From: Bordetella pseudohinzii
GTDB taxonomy: Bacteria; Pseudomonadota; Gammaproteobacteria; Burkholderiales; Burkholderiaceae_B
Length of the DNA stretch: 64,000 bases
Reading direction: 5' to 3'
Assembly: GCF_000657795.2 (NCBI RefSeq)
Contig: NZ_JHEP02000012.1
Location: 62,001-126,000, forward strand
The notes under the pieces are model-generated. The model searched no databases, had not been told where the DNA came from, and saw only the letters and a list, made by a program, of their open reading frames with translations. Below, piece after piece: positions 45,219-53,853 of the stretch. Position 1 is the stretch's first letter. Every line of letters starts with the position of its first letter. The position numbers and the translations under genes are program-made.

Positions 45219-46424
45219 ATGCACTTCGATCAACACGTGGCGGTCCCGGATCCGGCCGCCGGGCCCGAGGTCTACCGCCAGCACGCGCGCACCTGGCTGC
45301 GCGCCAACCTGCCCGACTTCATGCGCAGCGACAGTCAGGACTGGCGCGCTCCCGCCCTGGCCGAAAGCAGCGCCTGGGAGGCCGCCATGTACCAGGCCGG
45401 TCTGGCCGGCATGACCTGGCCCAAACAGTACGGCGGGCATGGCCTGTCGCTGCGCGAACACCTGGCCGTCAACAAGGAAGTCGGCGCGCTGCCCATGCCC
45501 GAGAGCGTCAGCTCGATCGGCAAGGAGCTGGCCGGCCCCATCATCATGGCGGTCGGCACCGAAGAACAGAAACAGGCCTTCCTGCCCAATATCCTGTCCA
45601 TGAAGCAGTACTGGTGCCAGGGCTTCTCCGAGCCGGACGCCGGCTCCGATCTGGCCCGGCTGCGCACCAAGGCCGTGCAGGAAGGCGGCCAGTGGCGCAT
45701 CAATGGCCAGAAAATCTGGACCAGCGGCGCGGCCAAGGCGCACTACTGCCTGCTGCTTACCCGCACCGGCACCGTGGCCGACAAGCATCGCGGCCTGTTG
45801 ATGTTCGCCGTGCCCATGGACACCCCGGGCATCCGCGTGGTGCCCATCAAGTCCATCGACGGCAAGTCCTCGTTCGCCGAGGTGTTCTTCGACGATGTCG
45901 TCGTGCCCGACAGCGCGCGGCTGGGCGCCCCGGACGAAGGCTGGAGCGCCGCCATCCGCGTGCTGTCCATCGAACGGGCCACCAACCGCATGTACCGCCC
46001 CTGGCGCTTCGAATGCGAGCTGCGGCAGCTGATCGCGGCCTGCAAGTCCGACGGCCAGCTTGCCAGCGCCCTGGATGATGGCTATGTCCAGCGCCGCATC
46101 GGCGACCTGGTCGGCGAGATCGACGGCCTCAAGGGTCTGGTCGAACTGACCGTCGAGCGCATGATGCGCGGCGAATCCATCGGCGCGCGCGGCTCGCTCA
46201 CCAAACTCTATTGGTCGGAGTGCCACCAGGCCTTCGCCGGGCTGGCCCTGTCGCTGCTGTCGCAGGCCGGCCCGCACTCCAGCCCGCTGGCGCGGCGCGC
46301 GCACGCGGCCTTCACCAATGCCTATCTGTTCGCGCGCGCCGAGACCATCTATGCGGGCACGACCGAAGTGCAGCTCGATGTCATCGCGCAGCGCATCATG
46401 AATCTTCCCAAGGATCTGACATGA
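45219..46424 (+). CDS. Acyl-CoA dehydrogenase, large subunit type
   Basis: The 401-residue flavoprotein has W-C-Q-G-F-S-E-P-D-A-G-S-D (about 130-142), G-Q-K-I-W-T-S-G (164-171) and the C-terminal E-T-I-Y-A-G-T-T-E-V-Q. It forms the alpha-beta double bond in an acyl-CoA. The stop overlaps the ATG of a smaller acyl-CoA dehydrogenase gene, the arrangement of heterotetrameric FadE pairs used for bulky or ring substrates. Confidence 0.92.
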   Translation: MHFDQHVAVPDPAAGPEVYRQHARTWLRANLPDFMRSDSQDWRAPALAESSAWEAAMYQAGLAGMTWPKQYGGHGLSLREHLAVNKEVGALPMPESVSSIGKELAGPIIMAVGTEEQKQAFLPNILSMKQYWCQGFSEPDAGSDLARLRTKAVQEGGQWRINGQKIWTSGAAKAHYCLLLTRTGTVADKHRGLLMFAVPMDTPGIRVVPIKSIDGKSSFAEVFFDDVVVPDSARLGAPDEGWSAAIRVLSIERATNRMYRPWRFECELRQLIAACKSDGQLASALDDGYVQRRIGDLVGEIDGLKGLVELTVERMMRGESIGARGSLTKLYWSECHQAFAGLALSLLSQAGPHSSPLARRAHAAFTNAYLFARAETIYAGTTEVQLDVIAQRIMNLPKDLT

Positions 46425-47365
46425 GCAGCGAAGAACTGCGCCCCGAAGAGTTCGCGCAGGCCGCCTGCGCGGCCATCAGCGATGCACTGACGCGCCAGGA
46501 CCGCCATGAAATGGCCGCGGTATTGGCCGAGGCCGGTTTGTTCGGCGTCATGGCGGCTGAAGACGACGGCGGCCTGGGCCTGGACCTGGCCTTCGCCCTG
46601 CCCATCGCCCATGCCGCCGGGCAGCTGCACCTGCCGCTGCCCCTGGCCGAACAGATCCTGCTGGCGCACGCCCTGCCGGGCACGCCGCAGGCGGCCGCCC
46701 TGGTCGCCGGCGAGCGGCTGGCCGGCATCGCCTGGCAAGGCGGCGTCCAGACCGGCCACGCCCGCCTGGACCACGGCCCGGCCGATTGGCTGCTGGTGGC
46801 CGACGGCGACGGCGCCGTCTTGCTCGATGTCACGGGCGCGCCGCGCCAGGAGCAGGTTGCGCTGGATCCCGAACATCCCCAGCAATGGCTGGCGCTGCAG
46901 GACGCCCCGGTGCTGGCCCGCCTGGACGCCGCCTCCTGGACGGCCTTCAAGCGCCGCGCCCACCTGCTGCTGGCCGAGTTCGCCAACGGCGCGGCCGAAG
47001 GCGCCCTGCAGGCCGCCGCCAGCTATATGGCCACCCGCGTGCAGTTCGGCCGCCCCTTGTCGGCCAAGCAGGCGGTGCGCCATTTGCTGGCGCGCATGCG
47101 GCTGCTGCAAGACGTCTCCAGCGCGGCCATCCGCCGCGCCATGCAGACCGACGAATACGGCGCGGCGCGCGACACGCGCCCTGCCCTGGCCGGCGCGCTG
47201 GGCAATGCCGCCTTCGTCATCGAAAAAGCCATTCACCTGCACGGCGGCATGGGTTTTACCTGGGAACTGCCCCTGCACCGCGCGCTGCGCGCCGTGCGCA
47301 AGCTGGACGCCGCCTTCGGCGGCCTGTCGCGCGATACGGGCCGCGCCTACATTCAATCGGTATAA
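46421..47365 (+). CDS. Acyl-CoA dehydrogenase, small subunit type
   Basis: A 314-residue member, shorter than the usual 380-400. It keeps E-D-D-G-G-L-G-L near 46-53, R-V-Q-F-G-R-P-L-S in the helical domain and L-H-G-G-M-G-F-T near the end, but lacks a strong FAD-loop W-x-Q-G-x-x-E segment. This fits the non-canonical partner of an alpha2beta2 enzyme with the gene at 45219. ATGA overlap with that gene indicates coupled synthesis. Confidence 0.88.
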   Translation: MSSEELRPEEFAQAACAAISDALTRQDRHEMAAVLAEAGLFGVMAAEDDGGLGLDLAFALPIAHAAGQLHLPLPLAEQILLAHALPGTPQAAALVAGERLAGIAWQGGVQTGHARLDHGPADWLLVADGDGAVLLDVTGAPRQEQVALDPEHPQQWLALQDAPVLARLDAASWTAFKRRAHLLLAEFANGAAEGALQAAASYMATRVQFGRPLSAKQAVRHLLARMRLLQDVSSAAIRRAMQTDEYGAARDTRPALAGALGNAAFVIEKAIHLHGGMGFTWELPLHRALRAVRKLDAAFGGLSRDTGRAYIQSV

Positions 47366-47375
47366 GGACATGAGC

Positions 47376-48134
47376 ATGCAACAAGACCTGGCCGGGCGCG
47401 TGGCGCTCGTCACCGGCGCCGGCGCCGGCATCGGCCGCGCCACGGCCAGCCAGCTGGCCGCGCGCGGCGCCATCGTCGGCGTCAACGACCTGAAGGAAGA
47501 ACTGGTCGATGCGGCGGTCGCGGGCATCATCGCCGAAGGCGGCAAAGCCTTCCCCGTCACGCAAAACGTCTCGACCCGCGAAGGCATCGCCGAGGCCGTG
47601 CAGCGCGCCGCCGAACATGGCGGGCGCTTCGACATCCTGGTCAACAACGCGGCCTGGGTGCGTTACCAGAGCGTGCCCGACATCCAGCCCGAGACCATGG
47701 ACCGCATGCTGGATATCGGCTTCAAGGCCGTGGTCTGGGGCATCCAGGCCGCCGCCGCCACGATGGACCCCGAGCGCGGCGGCGCCATCGTCAACGTCGC
47801 CTCCACCGCCGCCCTGAAATCCGCCCCCAACTCCATCGTGTATTCCGGCATCAAGGCCGGCATCCTGGGCATCACCCGCGCGGCGGCGGCCGAACTCGGC
47901 GCGCGCAACATCCGCGTCAACGCCGTCTGCCCGTCCGCCGTTCCTACCGAGGGCACGCAGCGCAACCGCAACGCCGAGCGCGATGCGCGCCGCGTGGCCA
48001 GCACGCCCTTGGGCCGGCTGGGCACGGTGCAGGACATCGCCAGCGGCATCGTCTTCCTCGCCAGCGACGAAGCGCGTTTCATCACCGCGCAAGGCCTGGT
48101 GGTGGACGGCGGCATTACCTTCACCACGCTGTGA
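47376..48134 (+). CDS. SDR family oxidoreductase
   Basis: A 252-residue SDR with TGAGAGIG near 14-21, NNAA at the usual NNAG place, and Y-S-G-I-K as the catalytic Tyr-Lys. The start at 47376 lies 7 bases after AAGGA; 47370 is a second in-frame ATG but too close. In the operon order it fits oxidation of a 3-hydroxyacyl-CoA made by the hydratase. Confidence 0.9.
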   Translation: MQQDLAGRVALVTGAGAGIGRATASQLAARGAIVGVNDLKEELVDAAVAGIIAEGGKAFPVTQNVSTREGIAEAVQRAAEHGGRFDILVNNAAWVRYQSVPDIQPETMDRMLDIGFKAVVWGIQAAAATMDPERGGAIVNVASTAALKSAPNSIVYSGIKAGILGITRAAAAELGARNIRVNAVCPSAVPTEGTQRNRNAERDARRVASTPLGRLGTVQDIASGIVFLASDEARFITAQGLVVDGGITFTTL

Positions 48135-49297
48135 TGGAGACGGTCCTCCTGACCGGCGCGGCCAGCGGCATCGGCCGCGCCACGGCGCGCCAGCTGGCGC
48201 TGGGTGGCCGGCGCTGCGTCCTGGTGGACCGCAATGCCGAAGCCTTGCGGTCCCTGGCCGACGCGCTGGGCGGCGCGCACCTCACCCGCGTGGCCGACCT
48301 CACCGACCCGGCGCAGATCGCGGCGCTGGCCGAGGGCCTGCCGCCGCTGCATGCGCTCATCAACAACGCCGGCATGACCGATGACAGCAACCCGCCGGTC
48401 ATCGGTCAGGATCCGGCGGGCTGGCGGCGCCTGCTCGACCTGAACCTGCGCGCTCCGGCCCGCCTGCCGCTGGCCCTGCGCGAGCGCCTGGTCCCCGGCG
48501 CGCGCATCATCAACGTGGCCTCCGGCGCCGGCCTGCGCGCCATCCCCTGGCGCGGCGCCTACAGTCCCAGCAAGGCCGGGCTGATCGCGCAGACCCGGGC
48601 CATGGCGCGCGAGTTCCCGGCCTGGCGTTTTACGGTTCTCTGCCCGGGCTTTGTGCGCACCGAACTGGTCGCCGCGCTCATCCAGGCCGGCCGCCTGGAT
48701 CCGGCGCGCGCCGTGGCCAAGATCCCCCTGGGCCGGTTGGGCGAACCGCAGGAGATCGCCTGCGCCCTGGCCTTCCTGGCGAGCGCCGAGTCGGCCTCGC
48801 TCAAGGCCGATCTGCTGGCCGTCGATGGCGGCTCTTCCGTCTTCGGCGGCAGCCAGGCCTATCCGCCCTGCGCGCACGCGCCCATGGCTTACGACACGCC
48901 GCTGGCGCTGCGGGTGCAAGGGCCTTGGGACGGCCCGCTGCAAACCGCCGCCCAGGGCTATCCGGCGCTGCTGGACACCCAGGTGCTGGCCAGCCCGCCG
49001 GGGCGGCGGCTCGACGCCATCGTGCAGGCGGCGCGGCAAGCCGCGCTCGACGGGCCCGGCAGCCTGACCCTGTTGCTGCCGCGTGACCCGGACGAAAGCT
49101 GGGAAGGCGCGGGCGAACGCGCCGCGGCGCGCATGCTGATCTCCACGCTGGCCTGTGAATGGGGCCCCAAGGCGGCCCGCATCAATGCCGTCGAAGTCCC
49201 GCCCGGCGCCGACCTCGCCGCCAGCCTGCCGCTGCTGCGCTTCGTGGCCGGCGCGCAGGCGCAATACCTGACCGGACAGACCCTGGGCAGCCCATGA
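48134..49297 (+). CDS. SDR oxidoreductase fused to a degenerate second SDR-like half
   Basis: The 387-residue protein is about 140 residues longer than a normal SDR. Residues 1-240 form a complete SDR (TGAASGIG near 7-14, NNAG, Ser of V-A-S-G-A, Y-S-P-S-K). Residues about 260-387 look like the C-terminal half of another SDR (A-A-R-M-L-I-S-T-L-A-C-E-W-G-P, R-I-N-A-V, Q-Y-L-T-G-Q-T-L) without a cofactor motif or Tyr-Lys pair. A TGATG overlap joins it to the previous SDR. The tail may be structural; its origin as a duplicated domain is inference. Confidence 0.85.
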   Translation: METVLLTGAASGIGRATARQLALGGRRCVLVDRNAEALRSLADALGGAHLTRVADLTDPAQIAALAEGLPPLHALINNAGMTDDSNPPVIGQDPAGWRRLLDLNLRAPARLPLALRERLVPGARIINVASGAGLRAIPWRGAYSPSKAGLIAQTRAMAREFPAWRFTVLCPGFVRTELVAALIQAGRLDPARAVAKIPLGRLGEPQEIACALAFLASAESASLKADLLAVDGGSSVFGGSQAYPPCAHAPMAYDTPLALRVQGPWDGPLQTAAQGYPALLDTQVLASPPGRRLDAIVQAARQAALDGPGSLTLLLPRDPDESWEGAGERAAARMLISTLACEWGPKAARINAVEVPPGADLAASLPLLRFVAGAQAQYLTGQTLGSP

Positions 49298-50025
49298 CCG
49301 ATCCCGACACCATCAAAGCCTGTTTCATCGCCGCGCGCGGCTACTGGCGCCCCTGGAATGAGGCGCTGCTGCGCGCCAACCCGGCCTTCCTGTCGCACTA
49401 CGCGGCCTATGCCGGCCACCCGGCGCGCACCGGACCGCTGTCGGCGCGCATGGTGGAACTGATCTACGTCGCGCTCGACGCCTCCGCCACCCATCTCTAC
49501 GAACCGGGCCTGACCACGCATATGCGGCTGGCGCGGCAGGCCGGCGCCAGCGAAGCCGACCTGTTCGATGTGCTGCACCGGGTCACGCTGCAAGGCCTGA
49601 GCTCGGTGTTCCAGGCGGCCGACCTGCTGCACGAAGCCGCGCCGCTGCCAGCGCTGGAGGCGGACGATCCGCTGCGCGCGCGCATCGCGGCAAGCTGCCC
49701 CGAACACGCGGCCAGCCTGCTGCGCCTGGCCGCCGCCGATCCGGGCTATGTTGCCGTGCTGCTGGATTTTCTGGCCCATGGCAAACCCGAAGGCGGGCTG
49801 GCCGCCGACGAGCGCGTGTTGATCGATCTGGCCCTGCATGCCTGCTTCACGCACGCCGACATGGCCGCCGCGCGCGCGCTGATCGCGCGAGGCCTGGCAC
49901 TGGGCATCGCGCGCCCCGCGTTGCTACAGGCCATGCAGCTGGGGGCCCATCTGGCGGTGCACGGCGCGGCGCTGGGCGCCACCGTGCATGCGCGCGAGAC
50001 GGCGCCCTCCGAGCGCCAGGCATAG
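49294..50025 (+). CDS. Carboxymuconolactone decarboxylase/AhpD-like protein with duplicated domain
   Basis: A 243-residue all-helical protein made of two related halves: residues about 33-110 (A-Y-A-G-H-P, M-V-E-L-I-Y-V-A-L-D-A-S-A-T-H) and about 140-225 (L-L-D-F-L-A-H-G-K, D-E-R-V-L-I-D-L-A-L-H-A). The peroxidase C-x-x-C of AhpD is absent, so it is not a thiol peroxidase. It ends the seven-gene operon with an ATGA overlap; a lactone or decarboxylation step on the ring-derived acid is possible but unproven. Confidence 0.8.
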   Translation: MTDPDTIKACFIAARGYWRPWNEALLRANPAFLSHYAAYAGHPARTGPLSARMVELIYVALDASATHLYEPGLTTHMRLARQAGASEADLFDVLHRVTLQGLSSVFQAADLLHEAAPLPALEADDPLRARIAASCPEHAASLLRLAAADPGYVAVLLDFLAHGKPEGGLAADERVLIDLALHACFTHADMAAARALIARGLALGIARPALLQAMQLGAHLAVHGAALGATVHARETAPSERQA

Positions 50026-50029
50026 ACGC

Positions 50030-51001
50030 TTACCGAGGCGGCCTGCCGCCCTCGCGCGCGGCGGCCTCGAAAGACTGGGCCAGGTCCATGAGCTCGCGCT
50101 TGTAGTCGTCCAGGCTGCCGGTGTAGTCGTCCAGATAGAGATCGCGGCGCGCCTTTTGCATGGCCGCCGAGGCGGCCGCCTGCCGCACGGCGGCGGCCAG
50201 CCGTTGCCGCGCCGGTTCGGCGATGCCGGCGCGCACGGCCACGCTATAGCTGCTGTGGAACACCATGTCCGGCACCCCCTGCTCGGCAAACGTCTTCACG
50301 CCGGGAAGATGGCTCGCGCTGCCGGGCCGGCCCGTATAGGCCAGCACCTTCACATGGGGATTGTCCTTCACGCTCTGGGTCGTGCCCAGGGTGGTGAAGT
50401 AGGCGTCGATCTGGCCGCCGAGAATCGCGGCCAGGCCCTCCGCGCCGCCCTTGAAGGGGATGGCGCGATACGCGACGCCCAGGCCCGAGGCCAGGCGCGC
50501 GGCCAGGGTGGAGTAGGTGCCCACGCCCAGGTCGGCCGTGCCGATATCGATCTCCCGGTTCGCGTGCTTGATGTCGGCCAGCCGCGTCCAGCCCCGGTCG
50601 GCCGGCACGATGAAGGCATAGCTGCTCTGGCCCAGCGGGGCCAGGATCTCGAAATCCGAGAACGCATAGCCCGCGCTGGGCGTCATGATTTTCGCGCTGT
50701 AGAAACCCTCGGCATGGACCAGCAGCGTGTAGCCGTCGGCGGGCCGGCTCTTGACGGCCTGGATGCCGATGGCCGAGCCCGCGCCGGGCCGGTTCTCCAC
50801 CACCACGGGCTGCCCCAGGACCTTGCCCAGCGCCTGGGCGAAAGCGCGCGAAATCGCGTCCGTCGCCGCGCCCGGAGGATAGGGCACCACCAGGCGCAGG
50901 GGTTTGTCCGGGTAGTCCGCGCGCGCGCCGGCGGCCATGGCGAACAGGGTGCAGAAGGCCGCGCTGCCAAGCAGCAGACGGCGACGGATGGCAAGGCTCA
51001 T
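50030..51001 (-). CDS. Bug family tripartite tricarboxylate transporter substrate-binding protein
   Basis: A 323-residue receptor starting M-S-L-A-I-R-R-R-L-L-L, with leader cleavage near A-R-A-D (about 28) and P-D-K-P-L-R-L-V-V-P-Y, G-A-A-T-D and E-N-R-P-G-A-G-S-A-I-G motifs. The start at 51001 is selected by the signal peptide. It is convergent with the seven-gene operon, 5 bases from its end, and divergent from another Bug gene. Confidence 0.9.
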   Translation of the reverse strand: MSLAIRRRLLLGSAAFCTLFAMAAGARADYPDKPLRLVVPYPPGAATDAISRAFAQALGKVLGQPVVVENRPGAGSAIGIQAVKSRPADGYTLLVHAEGFYSAKIMTPSAGYAFSDFEILAPLGQSSYAFIVPADRGWTRLADIKHANREIDIGTADLGVGTYSTLAARLASGLGVAYRAIPFKGGAEGLAAILGGQIDAYFTTLGTTQSVKDNPHVKVLAYTGRPGSASHLPGVKTFAEQGVPDMVFHSSYSVAVRAGIAEPARQRLAAAVRQAAASAAMQKARRDLYLDDYTGSLDDYKRELMDLAQSFEAAAREGGRPPR

Positions 51002-51169
51002 GGATAGCTCTTTTGGCGGTTGTCCCCGCCAAAAGTGTATCGATCGCCGCGCCGCCGATTCCCCCTGCGGCGCGCAGTTCTGATCTGCGGTTTCAGCTAT
51101 AGGCAATTCAACTGAGCTACCTAGAATTTAGGGGATTCATATAACGCAAAAAGATTCGGAGACGCTGCA

Positions 51170-52156
51170 ATGACCCCTTCCCTTCTCACACGGCGCGCCG
51201 TGCTGCTGGGCAGCTTGCTGATGAGCCTGGGCGCCCATGCCTGGGCCGCCGAGGACAGCTGGCCGCAGCGCCCGATCCGCATGGTGGTCGCCGGCTCGCC
51301 CGGCGCCGGCGGCGACATCTTCGCCCGCCTGATTTCCGCCCCGCTGGCCAAGGCGCTCAAGCAGCCCGTGGTCGTGGAGACCAAGCCCGGCGCCAATGGC
51401 ATGATCGCCGCCGAGACGGTCGTGCGCTCGGCCAACGATGGCTACACGCTGCTGTTCGCGCCCTCGTCGACCATCCTGCTCAACCCGGTCGTGCTGCCCG
51501 CCATCCCCTATGACACCGACAAGGACCTGCTGCCCGTGGCCCAGGTCGGCGCGGCCGGCATCCTGCTCATCGCCAACCCGGGCACTGGCTTCAAGAACCT
51601 GGCCGACATGGTGGCCTACGCCAAGGCCCATCCCGGCAAGCTGGCCTATGGCTCCTGGGGCACGGGCTCGTCAGGCCACCTGGCCATGGAAGGCATCAAA
51701 GCGCATTACGGCCTGGACATGCCCCATGTGCCGTACAAACAGCTGGTCACCGAAAGCACCGACCTGATCGCCAACAACATCAGCGTCGGCTTCATGGACA
51801 TCGCCTCGCCCATTCCCCATATGCGCAGCGGCAAACTGGTCGCGCTCGGCCAGACCGGCTCGCGCCGCTGGCCGGCCTCCATGGACGTGCCCACCCTGGC
51901 CGAGCAAGGCTATACGTTCGAGGCCGATGGCTGGTACGGCGTCTTCGCGCCGGCCGGCACACCGCCCGAAATCATCAAACGCCTCAACGCCGAGATCTAC
52001 CGCGCGCAGCACGACCCCGAGGTGCAGGAAAAAATCGAAGGCCAGAACATGATCGTCCCGCCCAATGCCTCGCCCGCGGAATTCAGCGCGTCGATCAAAC
52101 GCGACGCCGCCATCTGGCAAGACCTGGCCAAGCTCGCCGACCTGAAGAACAAGTGA
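51170..52156 (+). CDS. Bug family tripartite tricarboxylate transporter substrate-binding protein
   Basis: The 328-residue protein begins M-T-P-S-L-L-T-R-R-A-V-L-L-G-S, a twin-arginine-like leader cleaved near H-A-W-A-A (about 25), then Q-R-P-I-R-M-V-V-A-G-S-P-G-A-G-G-D-I-F-A and E-T-K-P-G-A-N-G-M-I-A. It is followed 32 bases later by an SDR gene on the same strand. The divergent 168-base upstream gap (51002-51169) carries the promoters of both Bug genes; I see a TAGAAT but no firm -35. Confidence 0.9.
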   Translation: MTPSLLTRRAVLLGSLLMSLGAHAWAAEDSWPQRPIRMVVAGSPGAGGDIFARLISAPLAKALKQPVVVETKPGANGMIAAETVVRSANDGYTLLFAPSSTILLNPVVLPAIPYDTDKDLLPVAQVGAAGILLIANPGTGFKNLADMVAYAKAHPGKLAYGSWGTGSSGHLAMEGIKAHYGLDMPHVPYKQLVTESTDLIANNISVGFMDIASPIPHMRSGKLVALGQTGSRRWPASMDVPTLAEQGYTFEADGWYGVFAPAGTPPEIIKRLNAEIYRAQHDPEVQEKIEGQNMIVPPNASPAEFSASIKRDAAIWQDLAKLADLKNK

Positions 52157-52188
52157 GTCCGAAGGGGCTCGCTCAAGAGGCAACACGC

Positions 52189-52962
52189 ATGGATATGCTT
52201 TCCGCTTTTTCCGACCAGGCCCTGCAAGGGCGCGTGGCCGTGGTCACCGGCGCGACCGGCGGCATCGGCCTGGCCATCTGCCAGCAGCTGCGCGCCATGG
52301 GCGCGGCGGTCGTGCAGGCCGACATCAACGCCGACGACGGCGGCACGGACGGCTTGATGAAGGTGCGCTGCGACATCGCCGACCCTGACTCGGTGGCGCG
52401 CATGGCCGATCAGGTCCGCTCGCGCCTGGGCCGTTGCGACGTCCTGGTCAACAACGCGGCCGTCAGCACCGCGCCGACCCCGCTGGAAACCTTCCCGCTC
52501 GATCTCTGGGACCAGCTCTTGCGGGTCAACCTGCGCGGCGCCCTGCTGTGCGCGCAGGCGTTTTTCCCGCTGATGCGCGACCAGCAGGCGGGCAGCATCG
52601 TCAACGTGGCCTCGATCTCCGCCCAGGCGCCCACTCGCGTCGGCGCCTACGGCACCGCCAAGAGCGCCCTGCAGGCCCTGACCCGCCAGATGGCCGTCGA
52701 ATGGGGCCCGCGCGGCATCCGCGCCAACGCCATCAGCCCCGGCATGATCCGCACTCCGCTATCCGAAAGACACTACAGCGGCGACGCCGTGCTGCAAAAA
52801 CGCATCGCCAGCATCCCCGCGCGGCGCATCGGCCTGCCCGCCGACATCGCGGGCGCCGTGGCCTTTCTCGCCAGCGATGCCTCGCGCTATGTCAACGGCC
52901 AGGACATCGTCGTCGATGGCGGCTTTCTCAAAGCCTCGCTGACCAATCTTTACGGCGTTTGA
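52189..52962 (+). CDS. SDR family oxidoreductase
   Basis: A 257-residue SDR: TGATGGIG near 20-27, NNAA, Ser of V-A-S-I-S, Tyr-Lys in Y-G-T-A-K, and V-V-D-G-G. The ATG at 52189 has AGAGG 8 bases upstream; a GTG at 52153 overlapping the Bug stop is the alternative. Co-transcription with the Bug gene suggests that it oxidises the imported compound. Confidence 0.9.
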   Translation: MDMLSAFSDQALQGRVAVVTGATGGIGLAICQQLRAMGAAVVQADINADDGGTDGLMKVRCDIADPDSVARMADQVRSRLGRCDVLVNNAAVSTAPTPLETFPLDLWDQLLRVNLRGALLCAQAFFPLMRDQQAGSIVNVASISAQAPTRVGAYGTAKSALQALTRQMAVEWGPRGIRANAISPGMIRTPLSERHYSGDAVLQKRIASIPARRIGLPADIAGAVAFLASDASRYVNGQDIVVDGGFLKASLTNLYGV

Positions 52963-53020
52963 TCCGCCGCCCCGGGGCGCGGCCGCCCGCCGGGCCTTGC
53001 GCTCCCGGGCCCAAGCGCCC

Positions 53021-53770
53021 TCAGCCCGACGGCCCTTGCCGCACGCCCATCAGCGAGCGCGACAAGCGGCTGGCCGCGGCGAGGACGGGCTCCTTCAGTT
53101 CGAGCAGCACGCTCTCGTTCAGGCGCGAGATGGGTCCTGAAATACAAATCGCGCCCTGCAGCGTCCAGTTGATGCCATAGACCGGCGCCGAAATGCTGGA
53201 CACCTCGGCGTCGCGCTCGCCCAGCGACAGCATATAGCCGGCGCGACGCACCGATTCATAAGGCTCGCCCGGTTCTCCCGAAAACGCCAGCAGCACGCGG
53301 CCCGGGCTGCCCAGTTCCAGCGGCAAGGCCGCACCGACACGCACATGGTGTCGGATGGACTTCGGGCCTTCGACCCGCGCCATGCAAATGCGCTGCTTGC
53401 CCTCGCGCACATAGAAGGTGGCGCTTTCGCCTGTCGCCGCCGACAGTTCGCGCAGGACGGGCTGGACCACTTCCACGATATTGAACGTGGCCTGGTAGCA
53501 GGCGCCCAGCCAGCCCGCGGCGCGCGCCAGGCGCCAACTGCCGTCGGGCCGCTGCGCCAGGTAGTCGTCCATGGCCAGCGTGCGCGCCAGACGCAATACG
53601 GTGGAGCGATGGCAGCCCGTGCGCCGGCTCAATTCGGCCAGCGTCAGATGCGTGTCCTCCACGCCAAAGGCTTCGAGGATGCGCATCGCGCGCCGCACGG
53701 CCACCACGCCCTCCCCACCCTGCGCATCGGCGGAATCGGGGCCTATCTCATCGTTCGTCATACGCAACAT
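53021..53770 (-). CDS. IclR family transcriptional regulator
   Basis: The 249-residue protein has an N-terminal winged HTH (about 22-85; L-T-L-A-E-L-S-R-R-T-G-C-H-R-S-T-V-L-R-L) and a C-terminal GAF-like effector domain with A-P-V-Y-G and Q-G-A-I-C-I-S-G-P. ATG occurs at 53770 and 53761. It is divergent from the Bug-aldolase-dehydrogenase operon, and a TGTTTCA/TGGAACA dyad lies in the 83-base gap, so it most likely controls that operon and itself. Confidence 0.92.
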   Translation of the reverse strand: MLRMTNDEIGPDSADAQGGEGVVAVRRAMRILEAFGVEDTHLTLAELSRRTGCHRSTVLRLARTLAMDDYLAQRPDGSWRLARAAGWLGACYQATFNIVEVVQPVLRELSAATGESATFYVREGKQRICMARVEGPKSIRHHVRVGAALPLELGSPGRVLLAFSGEPGEPYESVRRAGYMLSLGERDAEVSSISAPVYGINWTLQGAICISGPISRLNESVLLELKEPVLAAASRLSRSLMGVRQGPSG

Positions 53771-53809
53771 GTTTCACTGTACGAACTTGTATTGTATTAG
53801 ATGGAACAT
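53769..53809. promoter_or_regulatory. Imperfect dyad ATGTTTCA-N25-TGGAACAT, candidate IclR operator
   Basis: The arms match at 7 of 8 positions, and TGGAACA/TGTTTCA-like half-sites are typical for IclR regulators. The dyad spans most of the IclR/Bug divergent gap and touches the IclR start codon. The wide spacing (25 bases) means it may be two separate half-sites. Confidence 0.4.
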
Positions 53810-53853
53810 AGCCAGACAATGCGCGGATCAAAAACCAACATCGGAGACAAAAC

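Noticed and set aside
52967-53010. G+C-rich palindromes between the SDR and IclR genes as a terminator
   Set aside because: CGCCCCGGGGCG has no loop and no T run; similar short palindromes are frequent at this G+C content.
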